From assembly GCF_021018805.1 (NCBI RefSeq), contig NC_086251.1, positions 14,303,098 through 14,367,097 of the forward strand: a DNA stretch of 64,000 bases, read 5' to 3'. Made by a program: the position numbers and the translations under genes. The notes below the pieces were generated by a model, which saw only the letters and a program-made list of their open reading frames with translations, was not told where the DNA came from and did no database searches. The DNA is from Prinia subflava. Its lineage: Eukaryota > Chordata > Aves > Passeriformes > Cisticolidae. This document shows positions 24,501 through 36,800 of this stretch, piece by piece (position 1 is the first letter of the stretch; every line of letters begins with the position of its first letter).

Positions 24501-27500
24501 TGTTTGCTTACCCATTTTGGACTCCTCTGCTTTTAATTCTTCCTGGTGTGTGTGAATTTTTTTCGCTTGTTTTATCAAAAAAGCTACAATAAAAACATGC
24601 ACTGCACAACCTGAAGCAAAACTGCCTGAAGTCTTCTGAGCAGCCTATTACATAAATAGATATGAAGAACATGCTGTGATATCATCCAGTCTTTCCCATT
24701 ATGTATGACAGCATGTAATTATAAAGGTTAAAAAAACCCCATTGCCCACGAGCACAAATTCCACAGAATGTCAGCAGAGCCAATGGCACTTAATTTGATT
24801 AGGTATTTTCATAAATCAGCTCTGCTGACTACTGCAGAGGTAGTTGAGGATGAGACAGCTCCAGTTGCCCATCCCAAATCTGGAGGTGATTAGTGCTTCC
24901 TCATATGGGGTTTGGCAGACCAACGTGGTTACTTATATCTCAGTTGTTTCAGCTCAGCATGAACATTTTATGTATTAGTGTTCCTCAGGAGCAAGGAAAA
25001 GGTCTCAAAAATTTAAGTGTGCCCCCCTTCAACCTAAACTGGCAATTCTTGTCTCCACAACTGTTCATGTTATTAGAAGTTTTCGGTCAGGAGCTTTGAG
25101 AGGTGTCTTTAGAATGGACCAAAGACCAGATGTCATTGTTCAAAGTGTTGGCTTTAGCACTTGCTGTAGGCAAAGAATGAGTCAATGCCAGACCTGTGGG
25201 AAGCACCTGAGTTTCTGGCTTTCTGTGCTTCTCTGCCATCACCTGTTGGGCTTGAGCATGCTCATTTCATAGCCACATAATGATTTTCTAAAACGCTGTT
25301 TACACACCTTGCATAACTAGAGCAGTGTATAATAATAATAAATTACTTTTATTACTATAATTTTGTATATAGGTAAATATTTTGGTTGGAAAAATACCCA
25401 TCTATCAGGTTCCAGATTTTTAGTATTATCAGAAGGCTACACTGTTTAAAAATGAATACTTCAAACATATATAACCTTTAAAAAAGATTTTGCAAAATGC
25501 TGAGAGTTTATATATATCATTATTATGTACTTGATAAGTATTTTGGGGTTTATTCATTTTGTTTCACATGCATTTCCTAGACTTCAAGCATGCTTATGTC
25601 CTTTCACTTAGAAATTACTAGGCAGCCCCATTCATACTCTGCAAGAACTTCAGCAAGGTGGGTTTTTGTTTTACCTGCAGTACCGAGGACTGCTCTGAGT
25701 CTTCGCATCTACATCAAGATTGGGAGACTTGAAGATCTAGGATTTGTTAGTTATTATCATCATCTCCTGTGATTAAATGCTGTAGAAATTACCAACCTAG
25801 GCACAGCATTTATACAATATTCTATAATAAAAACACCCAAGATAGTGAAACTTTGGCATTTTCAAAAGCAGTGGTGAATCATTAACCCTTTCACTCATCA
25901 ATTGTGTAAGTCCCTGCAAGCCAACAGTGTGCATAGAGGTACAGTGATTAACGTAGCAGTTCCAGCAAATCAGTCTGTGTCTGGTTTCTTTGTGTGTTTG
26001 CTTGTTTTAAGGACATAACCTAGACAGGGCTAGTCACACTTGTGAATCTGACAGCAGTGCTGACATCCAATTTCAAATGCTCAATGTGGCAGCAACAGTA
26101 GCTCGTGTTATCTCATCTGGTAATAATCAGATATTAGTTATTTTTAAAAATGCAGGTAACAGGTATTTGCAGAGCATAGTCCATTTAGGCTCCTTTAGCT
26201 GATGATGTGATCAAGAAAAAACAGTTGTGGAAAATTCTTGTAATTCTTGAGCCTTTGACATAAAAAAATTGGATGGATAGGTGGATATACTTTTATCTCC
26301 AGCTAGTTCCTCATCCCCAACAAAAGAAATAATATCTCTACACATCTTGAATCCCTTTTTTTTAATGAGAATGCTTTTATTTTCCTAGCAGTTGAATAAG
26401 GGGGAATAAAGGATGTTAACAATGCTTAATATTAAGTATGTACCACTATCAACATTTGTTGCTATAGTAAAGGGCAGCATAACCCAAGCAGAAGCAATGC
26501 ATCTCTGTCAAGTACCAGATCATATAGTCAGGAAAACTGGCACTGACACCATAATTAGTTTGTCCCTCTCAGCCCTCCCCCTGAAAAGAGATTTGGTGGT
26601 GGTGGACATAAGTACTTTTGACAGAATTCCTCGCATGGCTTGCTAGAGCACTTGTACAGAAATTCTTCTTGTAGCAGGTATACTTTCAATTTATTTGACT
26701 GCACATTCCTTCAATATTATGTCTTTTTCTTTGACATATCTAAGCTAATTTTAGACAGTCTTTGACTTGCAACTTTTACCTTCTAAGAGATGATTTATGT
26801 TACCAATGTAACACTGGAGTTTGCTCAAACTTCTTACAGAATACCCACAGATAGTAGATTGTCACAGTCTGAACTGGCCAGATTGTCTCAGGAGCCTGAC
26901 TTGATTGTCAGGTGCTGGATTACCATCATTACTTTTTTTAGCTGGGTTCCTTGTACTCACTCTGTCTAATTATTCCATCTTACCAGCTTCTTAATGAATT
27001 AATTTCAACCAAGTTTGATAGAGGGGAAGAAGACAAAGGTCAAGAACTCAAAGTGCTCGGTGCATATCAAATTATGTGTGAGTTAGCTCCACCTAAGACA
27101 CTGAAGAAAGGGCAGGGGGAACAATTTAATAAAGCCCTGGTCTCAACAACAATTTCAGGAAGAGTGAATTCCTGTCATTTTTCAGGAATCTCTATCCACC
27201 TGCAGTACGGATATAACATGGATTGTAAAATATTCTTCCTGCAAATAAATTTTGGAGGGGATCTTGACTCCAAATTGGGCAAAGTATTTCAGTGTTGAAA
27301 CATAAAATCCACTGGCATTACTACACTAAGATCTGATTCAATTTCCCTAATGATCTTTAGGAGTTTGCCAATAAATTCAGCAAAGCCGTGACCCAAGTAG
27401 GAATGTCAGTATTAGTTATGTGAAACTTGAACATCCTAAACAGGTTTTCCCATCTGTTACTGATAATACCTCAGCACGTTAAAAACCTCTCACCATTTAC

Positions 27501-27734
27501 AGCTTAGGTTTGGCATACAAGTGGAAACCAATCTGAGGAAATCTGTTTGCCTAAGAATGACCTTTAAAAATTAAGGCTGTATTTACTTCTTTGAGTTTTC
27601 ATATTCCTTGAGAGCAGGACATTGTGAGGAAAGTGGGTTATTACAAGTATCTAAATAGGACTGGAAAAATATTTTCCTCAGTATAGTTGGATAACATGAT
27701 GTGTGTTAACTTGTGTGGCCTGGTCTCATTTCAG
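18591..27734 (+). other. NUCB2: Remainder of NUCB2 intron 1
   Basis: About 9.1 kb of AT-rich intron without a recognisable coding segment. The 11-base unit 'gtactccagtg' occurs three times at 18611-18656 just past the CR1 fragment. Minor AT repeats lie near 21838-21860, 23795-23815 and 25330-25345. Intronic enhancers or a further 5' UTR exon may be present but cannot be recognised. Confidence 0.5.
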
Positions 27735-27878
27735 ATGAAGAGGTTATCTGTCCTGCCCCAACAGTGTCTTTTGCTGATGACATGTCTCCTAATGGCCTTG
27801 GAAGCTGTACCTATAGACATAGATAAAACAAAAGTCAAAGCAGAAGGCCATGTAGAAGGAGAGAAGGTAGAAAATCCA
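27735..27878 (+). CDS. NUCB2: NUCB2 coding exon 1: signal peptide and start of nesfatin-1
   Basis: Encodes residues 1-48. The acceptor 'catttcag' abuts the ATG, and the donor is gtaagt. A hydrophobic core ([14 protein letters not shown]) ends at residue 24, followed by the conserved [10 protein letters not shown] that begins nesfatin-1. Reading past the donor meets a stop within 24 bases. The following 614-base intron ends in a long T-rich tract (about 28467-28490). Confidence 0.95.
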
Positions 27879-30800
27879 GTAAGTATAAAGAAACTGATCT
27901 GATTGTTTATCCTAATTGTTAATAATCTGGATAGAGCAAGCGCCTTCAGAAGGAAACTAATATTCCCCAGTACTGTCAGTGTGTGCGCCACCTACTATGG
28001 GAGGTTCTGTTTGAATTTGCTCTTTATTTTTTTTCAATGAGCTGCTAAAGGTGAGGTGGCACATGGGAGGAATTCCCAGCTTGCAACAAGAGGAGCATAC
28101 AGAGACTTACTTCAAGTGATTGGGTGGTGCCTTAGGAAATTCCACTCACTGATTCCAGCTCAGTGTTTCAAACTGAACAGTAACAAATTAATTGCATTGT
28201 TTAAAAAAACCCACACACTATATTAATGGGATAGACATTTGTGTATTACAAGGATTCCTAATCACTTTCCTCTTCCTTGTCAGTTGCTGAAGCAAATGGA
28301 TCATAAATTGTCAAAGGGCAATGATGCAAACCTGAAAACACAAAGACATGTAAGGCATAGTGTCTGCATTGCTAAGATTAGTGTCAGTTTAATAACTGTA
28401 TTTAAACAAAACTAATTTACTATTTTTGTTTGTCAGTATATTCTTTACTACTCTTCACTCAATTTCTTTTTTTTTTTTTTTTTCTTTTTAAGGATACAGG
28501 ACTTTATTATGATGAATATCTCAGGCAAGTAATAGATGTCTTGGAAACTGATAAGCATTTCAGGGAGAAACTCCAGACTGCTGATATAGAAGAAATAAAG
28601 GTAGGTTCAAAAAAAAAAAAAGAGTTAAATTGAGGTTAATTAAATCCACAATCATGAGCCATGTGTGTTGTATTCTTTCTTCCTTTAGTTCCTTGCTCTA
28701 TCTAGGTGGTGGCTGTTTTGCATTGCCCCTTCAGGAGCTAAAAATTTAGGAAGGGATGAGTAGGAAACAGTCTAAAGGGACAGTCTTATGGAGGAGCTCG
28801 TGCCTTTTGTGTTTCCTTTAATCCCTCATGTTGCTGTTGGCAGCTTGTGGCATCTTTTCCTTCTGTGCTGTATGTACTGTCACCCTCGGAGATTCCTCTC
28901 CATTTCCAGGTTCTTGCAATACTCATCAGTGGCTGCTGCTGCCTTGTACCTTCCCTCAAGCCTAACAGCCCTGCTTGAGTGGATGAGGCACTTGGTGTGC
29001 TTCTCACAGTTCTTCTGAACTCAGCTGAGAATATTTGATCAAGAAGTTTGCCACAAACTTTATTAGGCATTGCTCCTTCAAGGTTATGGTCGTGCTCTTT
29101 GCAGGAGCAAGATGCTTAGAAACTCTTTTTTTCTGAAAGCTTTTAGCATTCCTCTGTTTCTATAACCATAGGCATAAAAATTTTGAATCTGCTCTTCAAA
29201 AAATTGTTGAGATTCTTACAGGGCTTCAGTATTGCCAGAGACTGCCATTAGTCTGCTGTCTCCCAGCTTATGTCTAATGGGAATCCTAAAGGCTTCTTTT
29301 CTTCCAGTGTTTATGCATGACTTCTTTGTTTTTTGACAGAGTGGAAAGCTAAGCAGAGAGCTTGATTTAGTAAGCCACCATGTGAGAACACGGCTGGATG
29401 AACTGAAGAGACAAGAGGTAGCAAGATTAAGAATGTTAATTAAAGCTAAAATGGATTCTGTTCAAGGTAAGAATACAAAACTTATCTAGGTGAGTTACCA
29501 GAGGGAATTGTGTTAGAGAAATGTCAAAGTCCAGCAGTTGTGCATTGTTTGTTGTCACCAATAATGACTAAACTGAGAGTGAGTGTCCTTTCTGAGCTGC
29601 CCTGGAGCCATTAAATACCTGTCTTTATAGGAAACTGGGGAGAAGAGAAAAGCCATCTCTGTTTTATAAATAACTGAACTTGTTTCTGTCAGTGGATTTT
29701 ACAGATACTTGCACCTCTTATTTTTGTAATGCATCAGTTCATAGGTTACTCACAGAGAACCATTAGCATAGTAGGACTGTGTTTAAGAAAAAAAACATGG
29801 CACAGTATTTCATATCGTTAGGGGGTGCAAAATTAATTTTTTTGGTCAGTATTTTCCTATTATAAAGGTGTTTGCAAGTCTTCAGGGAGAATCCCAAGGA
29901 ATTGAATATGTAATGCATCAAATAAAGTACTCCTAGAATAAGGATCTGTCTTGCAGACTGAGCAAATTGAGATGTGGCAGATAGACTGAAGAAGTGTGCA
30001 CATGCAAATAAAAGTTCATGGGGATGTTGTTCCTGTTGCAGACATCAGTCCAGTGACGTCATGGTGACATTCACAGCTAGGTGACAGCAGCTAATGATAG
30101 CTCTGTGTGTACACAGTTGTTTTAGGTATTTGAGGTTTAATGGTCTGATTAGTTCTACCCCACTCAGCTTTCATAAATCAATAGTAACTAACAGTGTGTG
30201 CTTTAGAAAAATAATTCCCTCCAGTACCTCAGATCTTATTGTGTAAATGTGAGCTCTTACAATTGGGAAGAGATTATTGCAGTTCAGAATATTCAGATGA
30301 GTACTGAGATGTAAAAACATTTTGCAGAGTTTATAATCAGCTTTGCCCATGAGTGCTTCACATCATATACAAGTATGGCTGGATTAGCTATAAAATACAG
30401 CTGCATCTACACACCTAGACAAGATCTTGGAATATGCACAGGGGGAATTCTATAGCAGCAGGCAGAGTGGTTTGACTTCTTTTTATTTGCTCTTGTAATC
30501 TTTTACCTATAACACCACTTAGTATCTTAGTCTTCTGTCTGATCTACAAAAAGAAAAAAAAAGGCACACAAAGCCCTCCTCTTTTCTTTCCTCTCAGCTG
30601 GATCAGGTTTAAAAAAACTCAGACAACTAGATCTGAGATTACATTCAGCATGTATTCAGTCCTCACCCAGATGTGTTTTTGAACATTTTCACCAAGATCC
30701 AGAAGAATGTTAGGAGTTGAGTCTCAGATCATACTCAGATCAGTAATGTGGCAAGTAAATAGTGTCAAATAGAAAGAATCTTTTCCCCTAAATGTAAGAG

Positions 30801-33800
30801 ATGGAGAAAAATGGGTTTGGAGGTTGATTTTTTTTACTGTTTGTTGGTTTTTCTTAAGTCCATTATTACACTTCTAAAAATGTTTCAAACACAAAGACAC
30901 ATATATTTAAACAGAATTTATGATCTCACCCGGGAGGAATGATGGTTGAAATCTGCTCTGGCCAGTGTTTGCTGTTTTGTGTTAATACAAACATGGCATT
31001 GATTGTAAAGCAGATAGTTTGTGACAGAACAGTATGTTCAAAAATGTGATTTTCAATTTTTTTTAACAAATAAAATATTCTTTGCTAAGCCATCTAGTAG
31101 AAGCTTGTCACAACTGTTGTACTTAACATATCAAAGCATATGCTTCTTAAGAGAATGTTATTATGTAGCATTAGTGTTCAGAGACCATGGTAACAGCTAG
31201 AAAAGCTGTGGTAGAATTGTGTTCAGTTGTTAGGGCATTGTGTGTTGATATTGGTGGGTATCACTCCTGTCACAAGGAAGAGAAAATGTTTCCAGCTTTT
31301 AGACACAAGACCTGTCTCCCCACTCTCTTACGCTTCTCTTTTTTCCACAATGAGGTTTGAATAGCTGCTTATTTGATTTGATACAATTTTACACCATATT
31401 GTACATAAATCTTTGGCCAGATGTGTCATTTGCAAAATGTCCGGGGCAGTAGAAGAGTTGGACTTCTCCCCACGCAGGAAAAACATACAAGTTGTTAGAT
31501 TTGGTAGAGCACATTTCAACTATCTCTTTTATATAAAAGAGAATAAATTTTTTTTTAGTTTGTAAAGCTCAAATTGATCATACTTTTCACTTGCTGAAAC
31601 AGAAGCTGTAATTTGTGCATGTAAAATGATTGTGTGCAATGCAGCACTGACCCATCAGAAGGAATGTAGCGCAAATTGCCATCAAGTCTGTCAGGAGAAG
31701 CAACTTTGGAACTGTTACTGTAGTTTCCTCCAACAATGAAAAAAATATTCAGTCCTTAGGGAACCTCAGGTACTTACAAGGCATAAGCTCCCTCATTAAA
31801 GACTTCTTGATTTTTCTGGATTTCAAATTTACTTTAATGTTTCACACATATACCTTGTTCTTCCAGACACTGGTATAGACCATCAGGCTCTCCTGAAGCA
31901 GTTTGAGCACCTGAACCATCAGAATCCTGACACCTTCGAACCTAAAGACTTGGATATGCTGATCAAAGCAGTGAGTGCAGATAGGAACTGCTGTGGGGGT
32001 TGGGGTTTTATTATGCTTTTTGCCTCTGGTAAAGGGAAATCCTTTCCTAAATACCACATTTTATAAATGACATGCAGTTTTCATTTTCAGAGAAAAGTCA
32101 GTTGTCTCCATGCACACTTGAAAACTGTTGCCAGTGTGCATGAAGCAAAAGAGTCCATAAATTTTGGGATGTCACCTTAACAGGACTTAACATTCATATG
32201 CTGGTACAAGCAACTTTGGGAATAAAACACAACTTTCTGAGGGCCTTTAAATTACTTATGGGCAAGATATGGGTACATTTTTCCGAAGTGGTTTTTTTTT
32301 TATTTCTGTTTCTAAATGATATAGGAGTCTCTCAGAATTATGTAAATAATAATCTCTAGCCTAGCCAGATGAATTTTGAGATCTACTGTATAGACATCAA
32401 GCTGCAAAACCACAGCAGTGTAGAATTTGAGACAGCAATATTAGAGACTGCTTATACTGGGCATGGCATTCAGTGTCTGTTCAGCAGATACAGTACCAGT
32501 CACAGGTGTGTGGGGTTTATTCAGGGGATGCAGTTAAGCTAAGCATGGCTTTTTTCAACTGCTAGAGAAAAATGGACTTTCCAGAGGGAAAATGTCTCAG
32601 GTATACTTCAGAGAGCACTGCATGTCTGACATGAGAATTTGAACAGTTTTTTATACTTTCAAAATAAATTGAAAGATAATTTCTGTGTAATTTTTTTACC
32701 CTTGGAAGATTTTATGTCCATTTTCTGTAGAATTATTCTTTATAGAGATACTACAATTTTTCTAAACATTTCTGAACATCACTTCTGGGAAAATTCTAGT
32801 TCATTTGGAGAAGCATATCCTTAACAAGGCAGTGCTTTTTTTAACGTATTTTATTTTGTCTTCTCATTTGTCAGCCAAGATACTGACAGGGTGTAATCTT
32901 AGTTTTGGAATTGTTTTAAAAAACATATGGTGAACCTGAAAAGTAAAATGTAAATAAAGGAGAGACAGTATCAGGTATAAACATGTTACTTTGAAAAGCA
33001 CTACCAAAACTTTATTACTTTGGCCTGTATGAAAATGACACAACTTTAAACTCTATACAAGAACTTGTCAGAAATTCTCCTCTCATACCCTTTCTCTCCA
33101 TTTAATTGTAGGGGTTTTTTATTTAATCTGTTTTATTAAGCTGTTGCAAACTATTATTAATGGAGGCGCTTCAGTCATTAAACTGTTGGATAAACCACAA
33201 ATGTTCTTATTCTGAAATGATCAAGGAGTTAATGGTACTGTTAGTGTAGGGCTTTATTAACTTGAGTTCATTTATTACTCGCTGATGAGAAAGGACACCT
33301 TGAAGCCTTCTTACAGCACCATGTAATTGCAAAAATTGTCCAACAGATGAACCATTACAAATTAAATTCTGTGAAAATGACTAAGGGAGGAGAGATGTTT
33401 CTGCATCACTGTCATGTGAAAGGAACCCCCAGCCAGTCTGCCTTGAATAGCCAGCCTTGCCCACTGATCTGAACAATACAGTGTTTTTAATGTCAGATTA
33501 TGTTACATAATCATCTGTCTGCATATATCCGTATTTTTAGGCTACAAGTGACCTGGAAAACTATGATAAGACTCGCCATGAGGAGTTTAAGAAATATGAG
33601 ATGATGAAAGAACACGAGAGGAGAGAGTACTTAAAAACACTGGATGAAGAGAAGAGAAAGAGAGAAGAATCCAAATTCGAGGAGATGAAGAAAAAACATG
33701 GAGATCACCCTAAAGTTCACCATCCTGTAAGGCTGCTGCCTGTTCTTACGTGACTGAGTGTGAGCTTTCCTTTCCAGAGAGAAAAAGCTAATACACAGAA

Positions 33801-36800
33801 GGGTGTATTTTGTTTGTTCTCATCATTTGCCTCCTCTTACTGACATGGGAGCGGAGAGTGGGCACACTGCTGAGAGCATTACAAACCCCACTGTATAAAC
33901 TCTCAGTCTTTCTGTACAGATGGGTTATTTGCTGCCAGAATTCTTATAAAGACACTGAAATTCATAAGGAAGAAGCCAGAACAGTATTCAGGACTGTAGG
34001 GTTGCCTGCATGGTATGCCTGGCCTGCAAGGAACTGCACCACAGTGCCATTTGCTCTTGGAAAGGCAAAATAATTCAGCTCCCTTCAGCTATTGTTTCTG
34101 GACAGGGCTGTGTGGCCATGACTGACTATTACAGGTGCTCCTTTCCAAAGATTATGCATTTCCTTTACACTCCCTCTTTCCCCAGGCCTTTCTGTTTAAT
34201 GAAAGTATTAGACCTGACCAAAAGGGAATGAAGGAAAATGCCACTGATTCCATTTGCCACATGACTAAACAACAAATAAAGCAAGCCTTTCAGAGAAACC
34301 ATAATGCCAAGGTAATGCAGGGAAATTACACTGAATTGTCTTTTGAATAGTTTTTCTTTGTAACCAATCTATAGGGAAGCAAAGATCAACTGAAAGAGGT
34401 GTGGGAAGAAGCAGATGGACTAGATCCTAATGAATTTGACCCCAAAACATTTTTCAAATTGCACGGTAAGAGGTTGCATTTTAATCTAATGAACTAGTGA
34501 AGTGACTTTGTTACATTCTGCTGAGGACAGGTTTGTCATATGTTAAGAGGAAGTCTTCCCCTCAAGCCACTTGGATGAATCTGAATAGTACAGAGGAGAA
34601 AATATTTATTTCTGTTTGTAAATTTCATGCAGTATTATAAAATGAGTTAAAAATTGAAAAACATTCAGGGTTTTGTTTAACTACTCCTAAAATCGTACAG
34701 GCAAAACCCACCAGTGATTCCTTAGGGAAGTATGGGTACTGTCCATATCTATAACTTTGCTTGCACAGTATGTACTGGGAATAAATCTGCAGAGGTTTGT
34801 GTAAGGGCAAAACCTGCTTTCTCATCATCTCTGCAGCTAAGTACCAGATGCCCCTAATCTTTGGAGTGGTCAGAGAAGGGCCAAGCCTCTTCAGAAGTTG
34901 CAAAATTCTCTTGATAAAACAAAAGCCCTCTAATCCTGCCTTCTAGATTTCTGAGGAATGAGCAGCTAGAAACAATAAGGAGTAGTGGAGATGAGGATGC
35001 ATCTCAAGGAACACCTTGCTTTATATGTGGTGATGTCACCATGTAACCTTATGTTCTGATGTTGTTAAATGCTTCATGATAAAGTGTCCCTAAATAGATC
35101 CTGCCTGGCACTAGGCTGCAAAGGGTTGAACAGTACATGGAATTTGACTACTCTCAAAGATGATTTAGATAAAGAGAAGTGTTCTTGTTTGAGTCTAAAC
35201 TTTTAACTCAGTTTATAACATAGGTAATAAGCATGTATTACAGAATCATAGAATGGTTTGGGTCCAAAGGGACCTTAATGATCATCTAGTTATAGGTGAT
35301 AGTTACTAAATCTTACCTCTTCTTTCTAGAAAGAGATTTTGAAAGATAGCTTTCGGAAATTTTTTGATAGCTTGTTTGTGCAAAACCTACCAAAACAGAA
35401 ATAGCTGAAATCACCTGTTGCCTTAGGGCTTAGTATAGAGAAAACTTTGAAGCAATTGCACAAAAATATTGGGTAATAATTTGAAGTGGCTGTTTTCTTT
35501 CATTTCAGAGGTAGTGTAACAGTATTCAGAGCACAGTGTAGGGTAAAAGATGGATCATTAATTATCAAGTATTCTCCTCTCTGCATCTGTCATGAAAAGT
35601 CATCTTACACTTATCTCAAGTGCTGCATGTTTATATAGATTTTCATGTAATTCTTTACTTTTTTGGGGGGTCATATTGTCAGTTAAAGGTTTTTCTGCAG
35701 AATCTTGTTGCTCCTGAGTCTAATTACAAATGTAGTGGTTAAATGGGGGGAAACTTGTTCTCAGCAATATTTTTTGGCAGTTGCAGTGTGCGCAATCCTG
35801 TGGTGACCTGTTTCAGTTTGTTAATCTAAGAAGTGGAGAGATTGCTCCAGACTTGCCCAACCAACCACAAGTGACAATACACTCCAGCCAATGCTTGATA
35901 AAAGCCTAAACAGAAGAAACAACCTATGTAACCAGTTTCTTGTTAAATGTGTACACTGATCCTTTCTGAACTCTTGGAGATCTATTACGTGTATGACTTT
36001 CTGCATGTACTCAACTTGTATTTTTAAATCTTCTTTTTGCAGATGTCAATAATGATGGTTTCCTGGATGAGCAAGAATTAGAAGCTCTGTTTACTAAAGA
36101 GGTAAAAAAAATTATTCAGAAGTTTAATTTCTTTCAGTAAATGGTTACAGCAATGTCTGTTTTTCCCAAGTATATTTGGGGGTTTTGGACTACAAAATAG
36201 AGTATTCATGCCGAGTTTCATGCATCCTTAATATTTTTATAAAAGTGTAAAACCTGTCAGCAAGCAAAATAAAGTAGTTGAAGCATGGGAGTCAGACATC
36301 AGAAATCTAGTGCTCATGTATTCTCTGCCCCAGGCTTGCTGGAGGTTCTATAACTAATCTGCAGGATAGGTATTACCTGTGTAAATTGCAGTGTAGAGAG
36401 CTGCTCTCCCTACATGCAGCCTGATAAAGGTTCTGAAGCTGGGCACCTATGCTCATTCAGTGTTCATCAACAAGTGTGATAAGAAAAAGGGTCACACTTG
36501 TGTGACTTGGCTCAGGGACAGCACTGTGGAAGTGGCTACAAAAGTTTAATGTATTTTATGTCTGGTTAGTTTGACACACATGTACATCTGATAAAGTAGA
36601 CAGGCTCTTGGTTTCTTTAAGGTTTGTTGTCTGAAAATTTAACTCTGGTACAATAATTTGCCATAATCTCTTTCACTACAATGAAGATACAGTGCACTCT
36701 TTTTTGGCAGATGTCTCACTGTTTTATAGTTTTGTAGTGTAAAACCTAACAGCCTGGGGCCTTAAAATTACCTGTGGCTGGGCAAGGGAAGCTCAATGCC

